From Polaromonas sp. (GTDB lineage: Bacteria > Pseudomonadota > Gammaproteobacteria > Burkholderiales > Burkholderiaceae_C), in contig NZ_JAQSDL010000013.1 in the NCBI RefSeq assembly GCF_029945895.1, positions 19,650 to 83,649 of the forward strand: a stretch of DNA of 64,000 nucleotides, given 5' to 3'. Both the position numbers and the translations under genes were made by a program. Each line of letters opens with the position of its first letter. Positions within the stretch are counted from its first letter, which is position 1. This document shows positions 16,704-24,980 of this stretch, piece after piece. The notes under the pieces are model-generated. The model did not search any database and was not told the DNA's origin. It worked only from the letters and a program-made list of their open reading frames with translations.

Positions 16704-16724
16704 GGGGCGGGGCTGCGCGCCCCT
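16703..16724. terminator. GC-rich inverted repeat between convergent genes
   Basis: AGGGGCG and CGCCCCT form a 7-bp stem with an 8-nt loop exactly between the FAH-family stop and the marC stop. It has no run of T on either side, so it is only a possible bidirectional transcription end. Confidence 0.35.
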
Positions 16725-17341
16725 CAGCCTGCAGCGCGCGTCTGCGCGATGAACAGCTGGATGCCGCGCAGCAGCATCTCGACCGAAATCGCCACCAGGA
16801 TCAGGCCCATCAATCGCTCGAAGGCCGTCAGCAGACGGTCGCCCAGCACCCGCTGGATGCGTTCGGCCAGCACCAGGACCACAGCGCACACCGCCATGGT
16901 GACGCACAGGGCCGCCACCCACTCCATGCGCCGTGCCGGTGCCTGCGACACCAAGAGCAGTACCGTGGCCAGCGCCGAAGGCCCGGCCAGTGCCGGGATG
17001 GCCAGCGGCACGATCAGCGGTTCGCCCTGCAGGGGCTCTGCCGCCGGGTGGCCGCCGGGAAAAATCATGCGCAGGGCGATGAGGAACAGGATCACCGCAC
17101 CGGCAATCTGCAGTGAGAGTTCGCTCAGGTTCATCAGGCGCAGGAAGCGGTCGCCGACGAACATGAAGGCCAGCAGCAGCAAAAAGGCGATCAGCACCTC
17201 GCGCAGGATCACAAAGGCGCGCCGCTCGGGCGCGACGTGACGCAGCGCATTGGCAAAAATCGGGATGTTGCCCAGCGGATCAGTGATCAGGAGCAGCAGG
17301 ATCGTGGCCGAGGCAAAGGTGTAGGTCACTTTGGCCCCCAC
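16724..17341 (-). CDS. MarC-family integral membrane protein
   Basis: The 205-residue protein has six predicted helices and the MarC signatures LLITDPLGNIPIF near the start and AIPALAGPSALATVLLL in the middle. MarC proteins are inner-membrane proteins of unknown function; the old link to multiple antibiotic resistance was not upheld. The annotated start is a GTG at 17339-17341. A second GTG, four codons in (17327-17329), has a GGGG stretch about 7 nt upstream and could be the true start. That GGGG lies in the end of a dispersed repeat relative. Confidence 0.88.
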   Translation of the reverse strand: MGAKVTYTFASATILLLLITDPLGNIPIFANALRHVAPERRAFVILREVLIAFLLLLAFMFVGDRFLRLMNLSELSLQIAGAVILFLIALRMIFPGGHPAAEPLQGEPLIVPLAIPALAGPSALATVLLLVSQAPARRMEWVAALCVTMAVCAVVLVLAERIQRVLGDRLLTAFERLMGLILVAISVEMLLRGIQLFIAQTRAAG

Positions 17342-17420
17342 GGTCGTTCGCTTCGTGCCTGCGGCAGCTCCCTGCCCCTTGCACGGGGAAAGGGTCCGCT
17401 GCGCCTGCGGACTGGCGAAG
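17335..17420 (+). repeat. Divergent relative of the 3'-end repeat, at the marC start
   Basis: Reading the plus strand it starts GGCCCCCACG, contains CTGCCCCTTGCACGGGG and ends with CCGCTGCGCCTGCGG. The repeat after purU, read on its minus strand, has the same three blocks in the same order. The middle differs (TCGTTCGCTTCGTG instead of CTTGTCACTGCGTG). It overlaps the first codons of marC. Confidence 0.45.
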
Positions 17421-17482
17421 CCAGATCCGCGGCTCCTGCCTGATGGAAGAGGTCTCGCGGCGGCGTGTTCACCGGCCCATCC

Positions 17483-17896
17483 TCATGACGCGTAAATGGC
17501 GTCCAGGTCGCGGAAGCCCTTGATCTCCAGCGGGTTGCCAAAGGGGTCGCAAAAGAACATGGTCCACTGCTCGCCCGGCTGGCCTTCAAAACGCACCTGC
17601 GGCTCGAACAGGAAGTCGGTGCCGGCGGCCTGCAGGCGCTTGGCCATGGCCTGCCAGTCGGGCAGGCCCAAGACCAGCCCGAAATGCGGCATGGGCACCA
17701 GTGTGTCGCCCACATGGCCGGTGCGTTCGGTTTTGAAGGGCTGGCCCAGGTGCAGCGAGAGCTGATGGCCCATGAAGTCGAAATCGACCCAGCTCTCGGT
17801 ACTGCGGCCTTCGGCGCAACCGAGCACGCCGCCGTAAAAACGGCGGGCCTCGTCGAGATCGGTGACATTGAAGGCGAAATGAAACAGGCTGCGCAT
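17483..17896 (-). CDS. VOC-family (glyoxalase/dioxygenase fold) protein
   Basis: The 137-residue protein has the paired beta-alpha-beta-beta-beta units of the vicinal oxygen chelate fold: FHFAFNVTDLDEARRFYGGV opens the first module and MPHFGLVLGLPDWQAMAKRL the second. Likely metal ligands are His6, the His in MPHFG and the Glu in PLEIKGF near the C-terminus. The substrate is unknown; it could be a lyase, dioxygenase or resistance protein. It is upstream of marC on the same strand, about 140 nt away. Confidence 0.8.
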   Translation of the reverse strand: MRSLFHFAFNVTDLDEARRFYGGVLGCAEGRSTESWVDFDFMGHQLSLHLGQPFKTERTGHVGDTLVPMPHFGLVLGLPDWQAMAKRLQAAGTDFLFEPQVRFEGQPGEQWTMFFCDPFGNPLEIKGFRDLDAIYAS

Positions 17897-17956
17897 CCGG
17901 TCAAGGATAGCAGCCTGTGTGCCGCCGGGTGGTGTTCCGGCGAAAAAATCCTGCGC

Positions 17957-18331
17957 TCAGACGGTCGAAGGATCGGCCGCCATGTTGTCGAACTTCCTGA
18001 AGTACTGACGGGCCAGCGCAACCAGCTGGGCGTCGCTCGGGTGGTCGGCGGCTACCGAGTCCACTACAGCGTCAGCCACCGCCGGCAGGTGGCTGCTGCA
18101 CCAGTCGCGGAACTGGTTGCGCACCAGACCGGGGCCGGTGAGCAGCACTTCGTGCGTGCCGTTCAATGCCCGGGCAACGTCGGCAAAAAAGGTGGCGCTG
18201 TCGTCGGCCTTGCCCTGGTGTTTGTGGTGCGAGCGCGACTTGATGCGCTGGGCTTCCATGTGTTCGCGGTCAAACATCACCACATGGGCTTCGGACTGGT
18301 CGATCCAGACAACGGCGTGAAAAGTGCTCAT
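17957..18331 (-). CDS. Small protein resembling the N-terminal fold of archaeal/bacterial release-factor-like proteins
   Basis: The 124-residue protein begins MSTFHAVVWIDQSEAHVVMF, followed by a basic stretch (KSRSHHKHQG) and a segment EVLLTGPGLVRNQFRDWCSS. This resembles short proteins named translational machinery protein or host-attachment-like in public genomes, which share the eRF1 domain fold. No function is established. A Shine-Dalgarno AAAGGA precedes the ATG. It is just downstream of a DksA-type gene on the same strand (about 30 nt), so both may be co-transcribed. Confidence 0.6.
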   Translation of the reverse strand: MSTFHAVVWIDQSEAHVVMFDREHMEAQRIKSRSHHKHQGKADDSATFFADVARALNGTHEVLLTGPGLVRNQFRDWCSSHLPAVADAVVDSVAADHPSDAQLVALARQYFRKFDNMAADPSTV

Positions 18332-18362
18332 GAAATCCTTTGAAGAAAAAAGAAAAAGGGGC

Positions 18363-18731
18363 TCAGGCCGGACGGGTTTGCTCGGCCTTTTCCTGGCAGG
18401 CGATGCAGCGCCACGCTTCGGGGCTCGCCTGCAGCCTGGCGGCAGGGATGGTCACGCCGCAGTCGGTGCATTTTCCGTAGGTCCCGGCTTCGATGCGGGC
18501 CAGTGCCGTGTCGATGGCGGCGAGTTCGGCTGTCTCGCGCTCGCCCAAGGCGAACTCGAGTTCGCGTTCGGTGGCCACCTGGGCACGCGAGTCTTCGGGC
18601 TGGCCAAAATGGTCAGCGGCGGCGTCAGCGCGGCTGACGGTTCCGCCACGCTGCGCCGCGATCTGTGCGAGCAGGGCAGTGCGCATGCCCAGCAATTGCT
18701 TCTGGTAGGGTGCGCTGTGTTGTTTGTCCAT
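18363..18731 (-). CDS. DksA/TraR-family C4 zinc-finger protein
   Basis: The 122-residue protein has an N-terminal helical part (QKQLLGMRTALLAQIAAQ, then an acidic linker) and a C-terminal zinc finger CTDC-17 residues-CIAC, the exact DksA/TraR spacing. Relatives enter the RNA polymerase secondary channel and alter promoter response to ppGpp. The protein is shorter than true DksA (about 150), and the acidic tip (Asp-x-x-Asp) of the coiled coil is not obvious, so it is likely a DksA-like paralogue. An AAGGAA Shine-Dalgarno sits before the ATG. Confidence 0.85.
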   Translation of the reverse strand: MDKQHSAPYQKQLLGMRTALLAQIAAQRGGTVSRADAAADHFGQPEDSRAQVATERELEFALGERETAELAAIDTALARIEAGTYGKCTDCGVTIPAARLQASPEAWRCIACQEKAEQTRPA

Positions 18732-18869
18732 GGGGTTCCTTCTTGTCTTGTACTCATCTCCATCATGCGCCATGGCGTCATGGCCCCGGTTGATGAATGT
18801 CAAGCGGTCGGGGCCTGATCTGTGCAGGGCACAATTCAGGCATTCCTTTTGCCCCCTGACGGAGACACC

Positions 18870-19691
18870 ATGACGGCCCAGACGATGGATTACAGCGCCT
18901 ACCAGACCCTTCACATCACGCGCCGCGGTGCCGGCGGAGCGGTGCTGGACATCCAGATGAAAGCACTCAACGGCAAATTGCCGACGGCCGGCCATGACGG
19001 CCACCGCGAACTCGCGCAGATCTGGCGCGACGTGGGCAGCGACGACTCGGTGCGCTGCGCCGTGTTGCGCGGCGAAGGCCTGGGTTTTTCCGGCGGCGGT
19101 GACCTCGCGCTGGTGCAGGACATGGCCGACGACTTTGCCACCCGCACCCGCGTCTGGAAAGAGGCGCGCGACCTGGTCTACAACGTGATCAACTGCGACA
19201 AACCCATTGTCAGCGCCTTGCATGGGCCGGCGGTGGGCGCCGGGCTGGTGGCGGGGCTGCTGGCCGACATTTCGATTGCCGCGAAAAGCGCGAAGATCGT
19301 CGATGGCCACACGCGCCTCGGTGTGGCCGCCGGTGACCATGCGGCCATCATCTGGCCCCTGCTGTGCGGCATGGCCAAGGCCAAGTACTACCTGATGCTG
19401 TGTGAGCCGATCAGCGGCGAGGAGGCCGAGCGCATTGGACTGGTTTCCCTGGCTGTCGACGAAAACGAGCTGTTGCCCAAGGCCTATGAGGTCGCCGACC
19501 GCCTGGCCGCCGGCTCGCAAACCGCCATCAGCTGGACGAAGTACGCGCTCAATAACTGGCTGCGCCAGGCAGGCCCGGCTTTCGACGCCTCGCTGGCGCT
19601 GGAGTTCATGGGTTTTGCCGGCCCCGACGTGCGCGAAGGTGTGGCCAGCTTGCGTGAGCGCCGTCCGCCTTCCTATGCACCCAAAACCTGA
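18870..19691 (+). CDS. Enoyl-CoA hydratase/isomerase (crotonase) family protein
   Basis: From the ATG giving [14 protein letters not shown] the protein has 273 residues. The crotonase oxyanion-hole segments are [16 protein letters not shown] and [20 protein letters not shown]. Where the second catalytic Glu of classical hydratases would be (GxxxGxGG), it reads [13 protein letters not shown], so chemistry may differ from simple hydration. The acyl-CoA substrate is unknown. The open frame from 18822 adds a region without a ribosome site; GGAGACACC sits just before the chosen ATG. A palindromic repeat begins 3 nt after the stop. Confidence 0.85.
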   Translation: MTAQTMDYSAYQTLHITRRGAGGAVLDIQMKALNGKLPTAGHDGHRELAQIWRDVGSDDSVRCAVLRGEGLGFSGGGDLALVQDMADDFATRTRVWKEARDLVYNVINCDKPIVSALHGPAVGAGLVAGLLADISIAAKSAKIVDGHTRLGVAAGDHAAIIWPLLCGMAKAKYYLMLCEPISGEEAERIGLVSLAVDENELLPKAYEVADRLAAGSQTAISWTKYALNNWLRQAGPAFDASLALEFMGFAGPDVREGVASLRERRPPSYAPKT

Positions 19692-19694
19692 TTT

Positions 19695-19749
19695 GCTACT
19701 GATTTAATAGCGTTTTGCGCACATCAGGCAAGGGCTCGCGGCTGATTTT
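19695..19749 (+). repeat. Palindromic dispersed repeat, copy 3
   Basis: The core GCTACTGATTTAATAGC is at 19695-19711 and the tail GTTTTGCGCACATCAGGCAA matches the other copies. It starts directly behind the crotonase stop codon, in the 240-nt gap before the PhaM-like gene, and could act as an mRNA 3' structure. Confidence 0.85.
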
Positions 19750-19933
19750 TATTGAAGCTTTGGCTGAGGCGGCCAGGCGGGGCAGGTGACCTGGGGGGAT
19801 GCGATGCGCCGGCTGGAGGCAGAAAAACGGGTTGACGCGCCGCCCCGACCCTGCACAATGAAAGCACCGTGAACCGCAAGTCAGTGCAATGCCGCGGGAC
19901 TTCGGGCACTTCCTACAACATCAGGAGACAACC

Positions 19934-20785
19934 ATGAGCGACGCAGACAACCCTTCTTTTGCCGGGTTCGGCAAACTGGTCCCGGGCTTTGATTTCCTGC
20001 AGAACCTTGCCAAGCAGGCGGCCGGCAGCGCGTCGCAAAGCATTCCCCAGCTGCCCAACCTGGGCAACTGGGTCGCGCCGACGCTCAATGTCGAGGAGCT
20101 CGACAAACGCATCGAGGAGCTCAAGGCGGTCCAGTTCTGGCTGGACCAGAACGCGATGGCGCTCAAGGCCACCATCCAGGCACTGGAAGTGCAGAAGATG
20201 ACCCTGGCCACGCTCAAGGGCATGAATTTCAACATGGGCGATGTGGCCAATGCCTTCAAGCTCAAGGTCGCCGACACGGTGGCGGGCGGGGTGCAGAAAG
20301 TGGCCGACAAAGCCAAGACGTTCTCGGGGCTGGAGGTACCTCCCACCAGTTACCAGAACAGTGAGACGGCCGCGAAGGCCAAAGCCACGAAGCCCAAGGC
20401 TGACAAAGCCGCCGCGCCGGCGCCTGGCGTGGTCGACCCCATGCAGTGGTGGGGGGCGCTGACGCAGCAGTTCCAGAACATCGCCACCACGGCCATGCAG
20501 GACGCCGCCAAAAAAACCGCCATGAGCACGACGAAAAACATGGCCGCCGGATTGGCCAAGGATGCGATGAAAACCGCCACCGGCATGGCCACCGACCTGG
20601 CCAAGGGCATGGCCAGTTCCGCTGGAAAGACGGTGGCCCGGGGCGCCCGCTCTGCGATGGACAGCGCTCTGCGCAGCAGCCAGGCCTGGCCCACCCCGGC
20701 GGCGGCCAAAACCGCGGCAGGCGCCAAACCCAAGCCGAAAGCCAAGGCGCCGGTGCGCAAGGTGGCGCGCAAGACCACGCGTTGA
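19934..20785 (+). CDS. PhaM-like polyhydroxyalkanoate granule protein
   Basis: The 283-residue protein has an N-terminal segment (FGKLVPGFDFLQNLAKQA) and a helical region with LNVEELDKRIEELKAVQFWL and ALEVQKMTLATLKGMN, which match PhaM of Cupriavidus. The C-terminal third is rich in Lys, Ala and Pro (AAGAKPKPKAKAPVRKVARK), histone H1-like. PhaM binds PHB synthase PhaC1 and activates it, and also binds nucleoid DNA, so granules are split between daughter cells. The ATG at 19934 has AGGAGACA upstream; an extension to 19889 is unlikely. Assignment is by pattern; the PHB synthase gene is not in the window. Confidence 0.75.
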   Translation: MSDADNPSFAGFGKLVPGFDFLQNLAKQAAGSASQSIPQLPNLGNWVAPTLNVEELDKRIEELKAVQFWLDQNAMALKATIQALEVQKMTLATLKGMNFNMGDVANAFKLKVADTVAGGVQKVADKAKTFSGLEVPPTSYQNSETAAKAKATKPKADKAAAPAPGVVDPMQWWGALTQQFQNIATTAMQDAAKKTAMSTTKNMAAGLAKDAMKTATGMATDLAKGMASSAGKTVARGARSAMDSALRSSQAWPTPAAAKTAAGAKPKPKAKAPVRKVARKTTR

Positions 20786-20845
20786 ACCCCCGCCGCGCCG
20801 GTGGCCGGCTGGCAGGCATCTGAAAGAAAGCGAGAAAGCGTTCCC

Positions 20846-21487
20846 ATGTACCGTCTTCATGGTTTTTGCCAGTCGGGCAACACCTTCAAGGTGGCTTTCC
20901 TGCTGCGCGCCCTGGGCCAGTCCTGGGAGCCGGTTTTTGTGGATTTCATGGAGGGTGTCACGCGCACCGGGCCCTGGCGCGCGCAGACCAACGAGATGGG
21001 CGAGGCCCCAGTACTGGAGGACGGGACGCGCCGCCTCACGCAGTCGGGCGTCATTCTGGGCTACCTCGCGAAAAAACACGGCGCGTATGACGGCGCCACG
21101 GAAGACGACCGGCTGGAGGTGCTGCGCTGGCTGTTTTTCGATAACCACAAGTTCACCAGTTACTTCGCCACCTACCGCTTCATGAAGGCCTTCGGCCCCG
21201 CCGCGCCCGACCCGGCCGTGATGGCCTGGCTGCGCGCGCGGATGGACGCCGCCTTTGCCATCGTCGACAAACATCTGGCCACACGCGAGTGGATGGTCGG
21301 CGGGGTCGCCACCATCGCCGACTTCTCGCTGTCCGGTTATCTTTTCTACCCGCTGGAGGAAAGCGGCTACGAAGTCGCTGGGCGATACCCGCACATCGAG
21401 GCATGGCTTGCGCGCCTGCGCGGGCTGCCCGGCTGGGCCTCGCCTTACGATGTGCTTCCCGGAGAGCGACTGCTGCCCAAGTGGTGA
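20846..21487 (+). CDS. Glutathione S-transferase family protein
   Basis: The 213-residue protein starts MYRLHGFCQSGNTFKVAFLL with the thioredoxin-fold domain (about 1-80: GEAPVLEDGTRRLTQSGVIL has the cis-Pro and the glutathione gamma-glutamyl contact) and continues with a helical C-terminal domain (GVATIADFSLSGYLFYPLEE is the GST N-capping and hydrophobic staple region). It should bind glutathione and act on an electrophile or as a reductase; substrate unknown. The Cys8-Gln-Ser region may be the active site. A short gap of 60 nt follows the PhaM-like gene. Confidence 0.87.
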   Translation: MYRLHGFCQSGNTFKVAFLLRALGQSWEPVFVDFMEGVTRTGPWRAQTNEMGEAPVLEDGTRRLTQSGVILGYLAKKHGAYDGATEDDRLEVLRWLFFDNHKFTSYFATYRFMKAFGPAAPDPAVMAWLRARMDAAFAIVDKHLATREWMVGGVATIADFSLSGYLFYPLEESGYEVAGRYPHIEAWLARLRGLPGWASPYDVLPGERLLPKW

Positions 21488-21523
21488 GGCAGATCGCCAG
21501 TGCCAACCTGTCCTGACAAGCCC

Positions 21524-22804
21524 ATGAAACTTTTTCCCTACGGCCACGCCACCCACCCGCAATGGCGCATGGCAGCCGGCCTGGTGCTGGCCCAGTTGCG
21601 TGCGCAGATGGCCCTGCACGGTTATGCCAGTTCGCCCGGTTTGGGCCTGCTTTACATCACCGACCACTACACCGCGCAGGCGCAGGACATCCTGGACTTC
21701 CTGGGCGCCGAGCTGCCTGAAATCACCGACTGGGCGGGCACGGTCGGCATCGGTATCGCGTCGAACAATGTCGAGTATTTCGACGAGCCCGCGCTGGCGG
21801 TGATGTTGTGCGAACTGCCGTCGGACCAGTACCGCGTGTTTTCCGGTGTGTCGCCCCTGCCGCCGCCCGGCGCCAGCCATTTCCAGGCGCATACCGCGCT
21901 GGTGCACGCCGACGCCGGCACCCCCGACGTGGCCGAGCTGATCGCCGAGATGGCCCAGCGCACCAGCAGCGGCTACGTGTTTGGCGGGCTGGCGTCGAGC
22001 CGCAGCAAGGCGGTCCAGTTTGCGCTCAGCGGCAGCGGCAATGTGAAAGGGCAGGGCGCCGCCGGCGGCGTGTTCAGCGGCGGCCTGAGCGGGGTGGCTT
22101 TTGCCCAGGGCGCCGGCCTGATGTCGCGCGTGACGCAAGGTTGCCGACCGGTCTCGCGGGAGCACGAGATCACCGCCTGCGACGCCAATGTGGTGACGGA
22201 ACTGGACGGCCAGAGCGCACTCGACGTGATGCTGGAGGACCTCGGCGTGTCGCTCGATGCGCCGCGCGAGGCGCTCGAAAAAGTGCGCACCACGCTGGTC
22301 GGCCTGAGCGGCGCCGATGCCCTGCAGGACGGCCGGATCCGGCGCCCGGGGCAGTTCGGGGCCGATGTGCTGGTGCGCCACATCATCGGCCTGGATCCGG
22401 CGCGCCAGGGCGTGGCCATTGCCGAGGTGCCCAGCCCGGGCATGAAGCTGGCCTTTTGCGAACGCAATGCCGAGGCGGCGCGTGCCGACCTGGTGCGCGT
22501 CTGCGCCGAGATCCGCGAGGAACTGGAGCCGGAGGAGTTGACGCTGGAAGTCGCCAGTGCGCTGAGCGCGTCCGAGGCCGAATCGGCACCGCACCCGGCC
22601 CGACGCATTGCCGGCGCGATCTACATCAGCTGCGCCGGGCGCGGCGGCCCGCACTTCGGCGCGCCCAGCGCCGAGCTGCAGATTGTGCGGCGTGCCCTTG
22701 GCGACGTGCCGCTGGTCGGTTTTTTTGCCGGTGGGGAAATCGCGCGCCACAACCTCTATGGCTACACCGGCGTGCTGACGGTGTTTACTTCAGCGGGCGG
22801 CTAG
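21524..22804 (+). CDS. FIST-domain sensor-like protein
   Basis: The 426-residue protein matches FIST_N plus FIST_C: N-terminal LYITDHYTAQAQDILDFLGA and VGIGIASNNVEYFDEPALAV, and C-terminal ISCAGRGGPHFGAPSAELQI followed by VPLVGFFAGGEIARHNLYGY. FIST domains are thought to bind small ligands, perhaps amino acids, and often sit beside signal-transduction modules. Here it is a stand-alone protein with no kinase or cyclase. It follows the GST gene by 36 nt and may be in the same operon. Confidence 0.87.
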   Translation: MKLFPYGHATHPQWRMAAGLVLAQLRAQMALHGYASSPGLGLLYITDHYTAQAQDILDFLGAELPEITDWAGTVGIGIASNNVEYFDEPALAVMLCELPSDQYRVFSGVSPLPPPGASHFQAHTALVHADAGTPDVAELIAEMAQRTSSGYVFGGLASSRSKAVQFALSGSGNVKGQGAAGGVFSGGLSGVAFAQGAGLMSRVTQGCRPVSREHEITACDANVVTELDGQSALDVMLEDLGVSLDAPREALEKVRTTLVGLSGADALQDGRIRRPGQFGADVLVRHIIGLDPARQGVAIAEVPSPGMKLAFCERNAEAARADLVRVCAEIREELEPEELTLEVASALSASEAESAPHPARRIAGAIYISCAGRGGPHFGAPSAELQIVRRALGDVPLVGFFAGGEIARHNLYGYTGVLTVFTSAGG

Positions 22805-22982
22805 GCAGACAGGCTTCGCCTGGCAACGGTCGCGCATTCCCTGCGGGCGGTTCGCAGCCGGGGCGGGAGCTGCCGCGGAGCTGTCATGAAAAGCAGGGCA
22901 GAATCCGCTTCAGCCTTGCGCGCGCAACCGGGCAACCGGGCGTGGCTCGCATCACCAGCCGAAAAAACAGGAGCAGTCCACC

Positions 22983-24929
22983 ATGCGTGCCGAAACAGTC
23001 GTTGAGGTAGCCCCGCCGCCGCACGGGCATCCGGACCAGTTCGCGCTCTTGAGCCAGCGTCGCTTCGCCCCCTTTTTCTGGACGCAATTCTCGGGTGCCG
23101 CCAACGACAACCTGTTCAAGTTCGCTTTTACCGTGATGGTGACCTACCAGCTCAGCGTGAGCTGGTTGCCGCCCGCGCTGGCGGGGCTGGTGATAGGCGC
23201 CCTGTTCATCCTGCCCTTTCTGCTGTTTTCGGCGACCAGCGGGCAGCTCACGGACAAATACGAAAAGACGCGCGTGATCCGCTTCGTGAAGAACCTGGAA
23301 ATCGTGATCATGGTGGTGGCGGCCGCCGGTTTTCTGAGCCGCGACGTGAACCTGCAGGTGCCGCTGCTGCTGGCCTGTACCTTTCTGATGGGACTGCATT
23401 CCACGCTGTTCGGTCCGGTCAAGTTCGCCTACCTGCCGCAGGCACTGAACGAGCGCGAGTTGACCGGCGGCAACGGCATGGTGGAGATGGGCACGTTTGT
23501 CGCCATTTTGCTGGGCAACATCGTTGGCGGGCTGATGGTGGCCGTGCCGGGTGTGGGTCCGCTGTATGTGGCGCTCTCCTGTGTGTTGCTGGCCGTGGCG
23601 GGGCGGGTGGTGGCGCAGTTCATTCCTACTGCGCCCGCCACCGACCCCGGCCTGACGATCAACTGGAACCCGGTCACCGAGACCTGGCACAACCTTCGGC
23701 TCGCGTACGGCAACATTGTGGTGTTTCGCTCCATGCTGGGCATCAGCTGGATGTGGTTTTTTGGCGCCGTCTTTCTGAGCCAGTTTCCGAGTTTTGCCAA
23801 AGAGGTGATGCACGGCAACGAGCAGGTGGCCTCCCTGCTGCTGGTGGTGTTTTCCATCGGCATCGCCACCGGTTCGCTGTTGTGCGAGGTGCTGAGCCGG
23901 CGTCATGTCGAGATCGGCCTGGTGCCGCTGGGTGCCATCGGCATGAGCGTGTTTGCGATTGACCTGTATTTCTCCTCGCGCGGACTGCCGGCTTCACCGA
24001 TCATGGGCCTGGCTGCCTTTGTGGCGCAGCCGGCCCACTGGCGCGTGATGGCCGACCTGGCACTGCTGAGCCTGTTTGCCGGTTTGTACAGCGTGCCCAT
24101 GTATGCGCTGATCCAGCTGCGCAGCCAGCCCACCCACCGCGCTCGCATCATTGCTTCCAACAACATTCTCAATGCGTTGTTCATGATTGTCAGCGCCGTT
24201 CTTGCTGGCGCCCTGCTCAAGGCCGACTTCAGCATTCCGCAGGTCTTCCTGTTTGTGGGCCTGGCCAATGCGGTGGTGGCGTTTTACATTTTCATGCTGG
24301 TGCCGGAGTACCTGCTGCGGTTTATCGCGCTGATCGCCTCGCGCTGCATCTACCGCTTCAAGGTCCAGGGCGACGACAACATTCCTGCGCAGGGCGCGGC
24401 TGTGCTGACCTGCAACCATGTGAGTTTTATCGACCCCCTGCTGTTGATGGCGGCCAGCCCACGCCCCATTTATTTCGTGATGGACCACCGCATTTTCAAC
24501 ATGCCGGTGCTCGGCTGGCTGTTCCGGCTCGCCAGGGCGATCCCGATCGCGCCGCGCGACCAGGACCCGGTGGCTTATGAAGCGGCTTTCGAAGCGGCCG
24601 CCAGGGTGTTGCGAAACGGTGACCTGCTGGCCATCTTTCCGGAGGGTGGCATCACCCGGGATGGCGAGCTTCAACCCTTCGAGGGCGGCATCATGAAGAT
24701 CCTGGAGAACGCCGGACGTGATGGCCTCAGCGTGCCGGTGGTTCCCATGGCGCTGACCAATCTCTGGGGGTCTTTCTTCAGCCGCATCGAGCAAGGCGGC
24801 GCCATGGTGCGGCCGTTCCGCCGCGGCCTGCTGAGCCGCGTGGGCCTGAACGTCGGGCCGGCCATTCCGGGCACGCAGGTGCAGCCGGACATGCTGCGGG
24901 CCCGGGTCTTGGCACTGCAAAAAGCCTGA
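22983..24929 (+). CDS. LplT-type MFS transporter fused to a PlsC acyltransferase
   Basis: The 648-residue protein joins a 12-helix MFS permease (about residues 15-430, with FWTQFSGAANDNLFKFAF and SATSGQLTDKYEKTRVI) to a PlsC-type acyltransferase (about 445-648) with the catalytic motif CNHVSFIDPLL (His-x4-Asp) and the FPEGGITRDG motif. It should flip lysophospholipid inward and re-acylate it. The third, AMP-binding acyl-ACP synthetase domain found in longer three-domain homologues is missing, so acyl donor supply must be separate. The start ATG has AGGAGCAG upstream. The next gene is close and on the same strand. Confidence 0.86.
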   Translation: MRAETVVEVAPPPHGHPDQFALLSQRRFAPFFWTQFSGAANDNLFKFAFTVMVTYQLSVSWLPPALAGLVIGALFILPFLLFSATSGQLTDKYEKTRVIRFVKNLEIVIMVVAAAGFLSRDVNLQVPLLLACTFLMGLHSTLFGPVKFAYLPQALNERELTGGNGMVEMGTFVAILLGNIVGGLMVAVPGVGPLYVALSCVLLAVAGRVVAQFIPTAPATDPGLTINWNPVTETWHNLRLAYGNIVVFRSMLGISWMWFFGAVFLSQFPSFAKEVMHGNEQVASLLLVVFSIGIATGSLLCEVLSRRHVEIGLVPLGAIGMSVFAIDLYFSSRGLPASPIMGLAAFVAQPAHWRVMADLALLSLFAGLYSVPMYALIQLRSQPTHRARIIASNNILNALFMIVSAVLAGALLKADFSIPQVFLFVGLANAVVAFYIFMLVPEYLLRFIALIASRCIYRFKVQGDDNIPAQGAAVLTCNHVSFIDPLLLMAASPRPIYFVMDHRIFNMPVLGWLFRLARAIPIAPRDQDPVAYEAAFEAAARVLRNGDLLAIFPEGGITRDGELQPFEGGIMKILENAGRDGLSVPVVPMALTNLWGSFFSRIEQGGAMVRPFRRGLLSRVGLNVGPAIPGTQVQPDMLRARVLALQKA

Positions 24930-24980
24930 CACCCGGGGGCGCCGCCTGGTCACACACTTTTTCCTGAAACTGGAGCCTCC

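Noticed and set aside
19913..22750. 945-codon minus-strand frame
   Set aside because: It covers three well-supported plus-strand genes (PhaM-like, GST, FIST) and has no family features.
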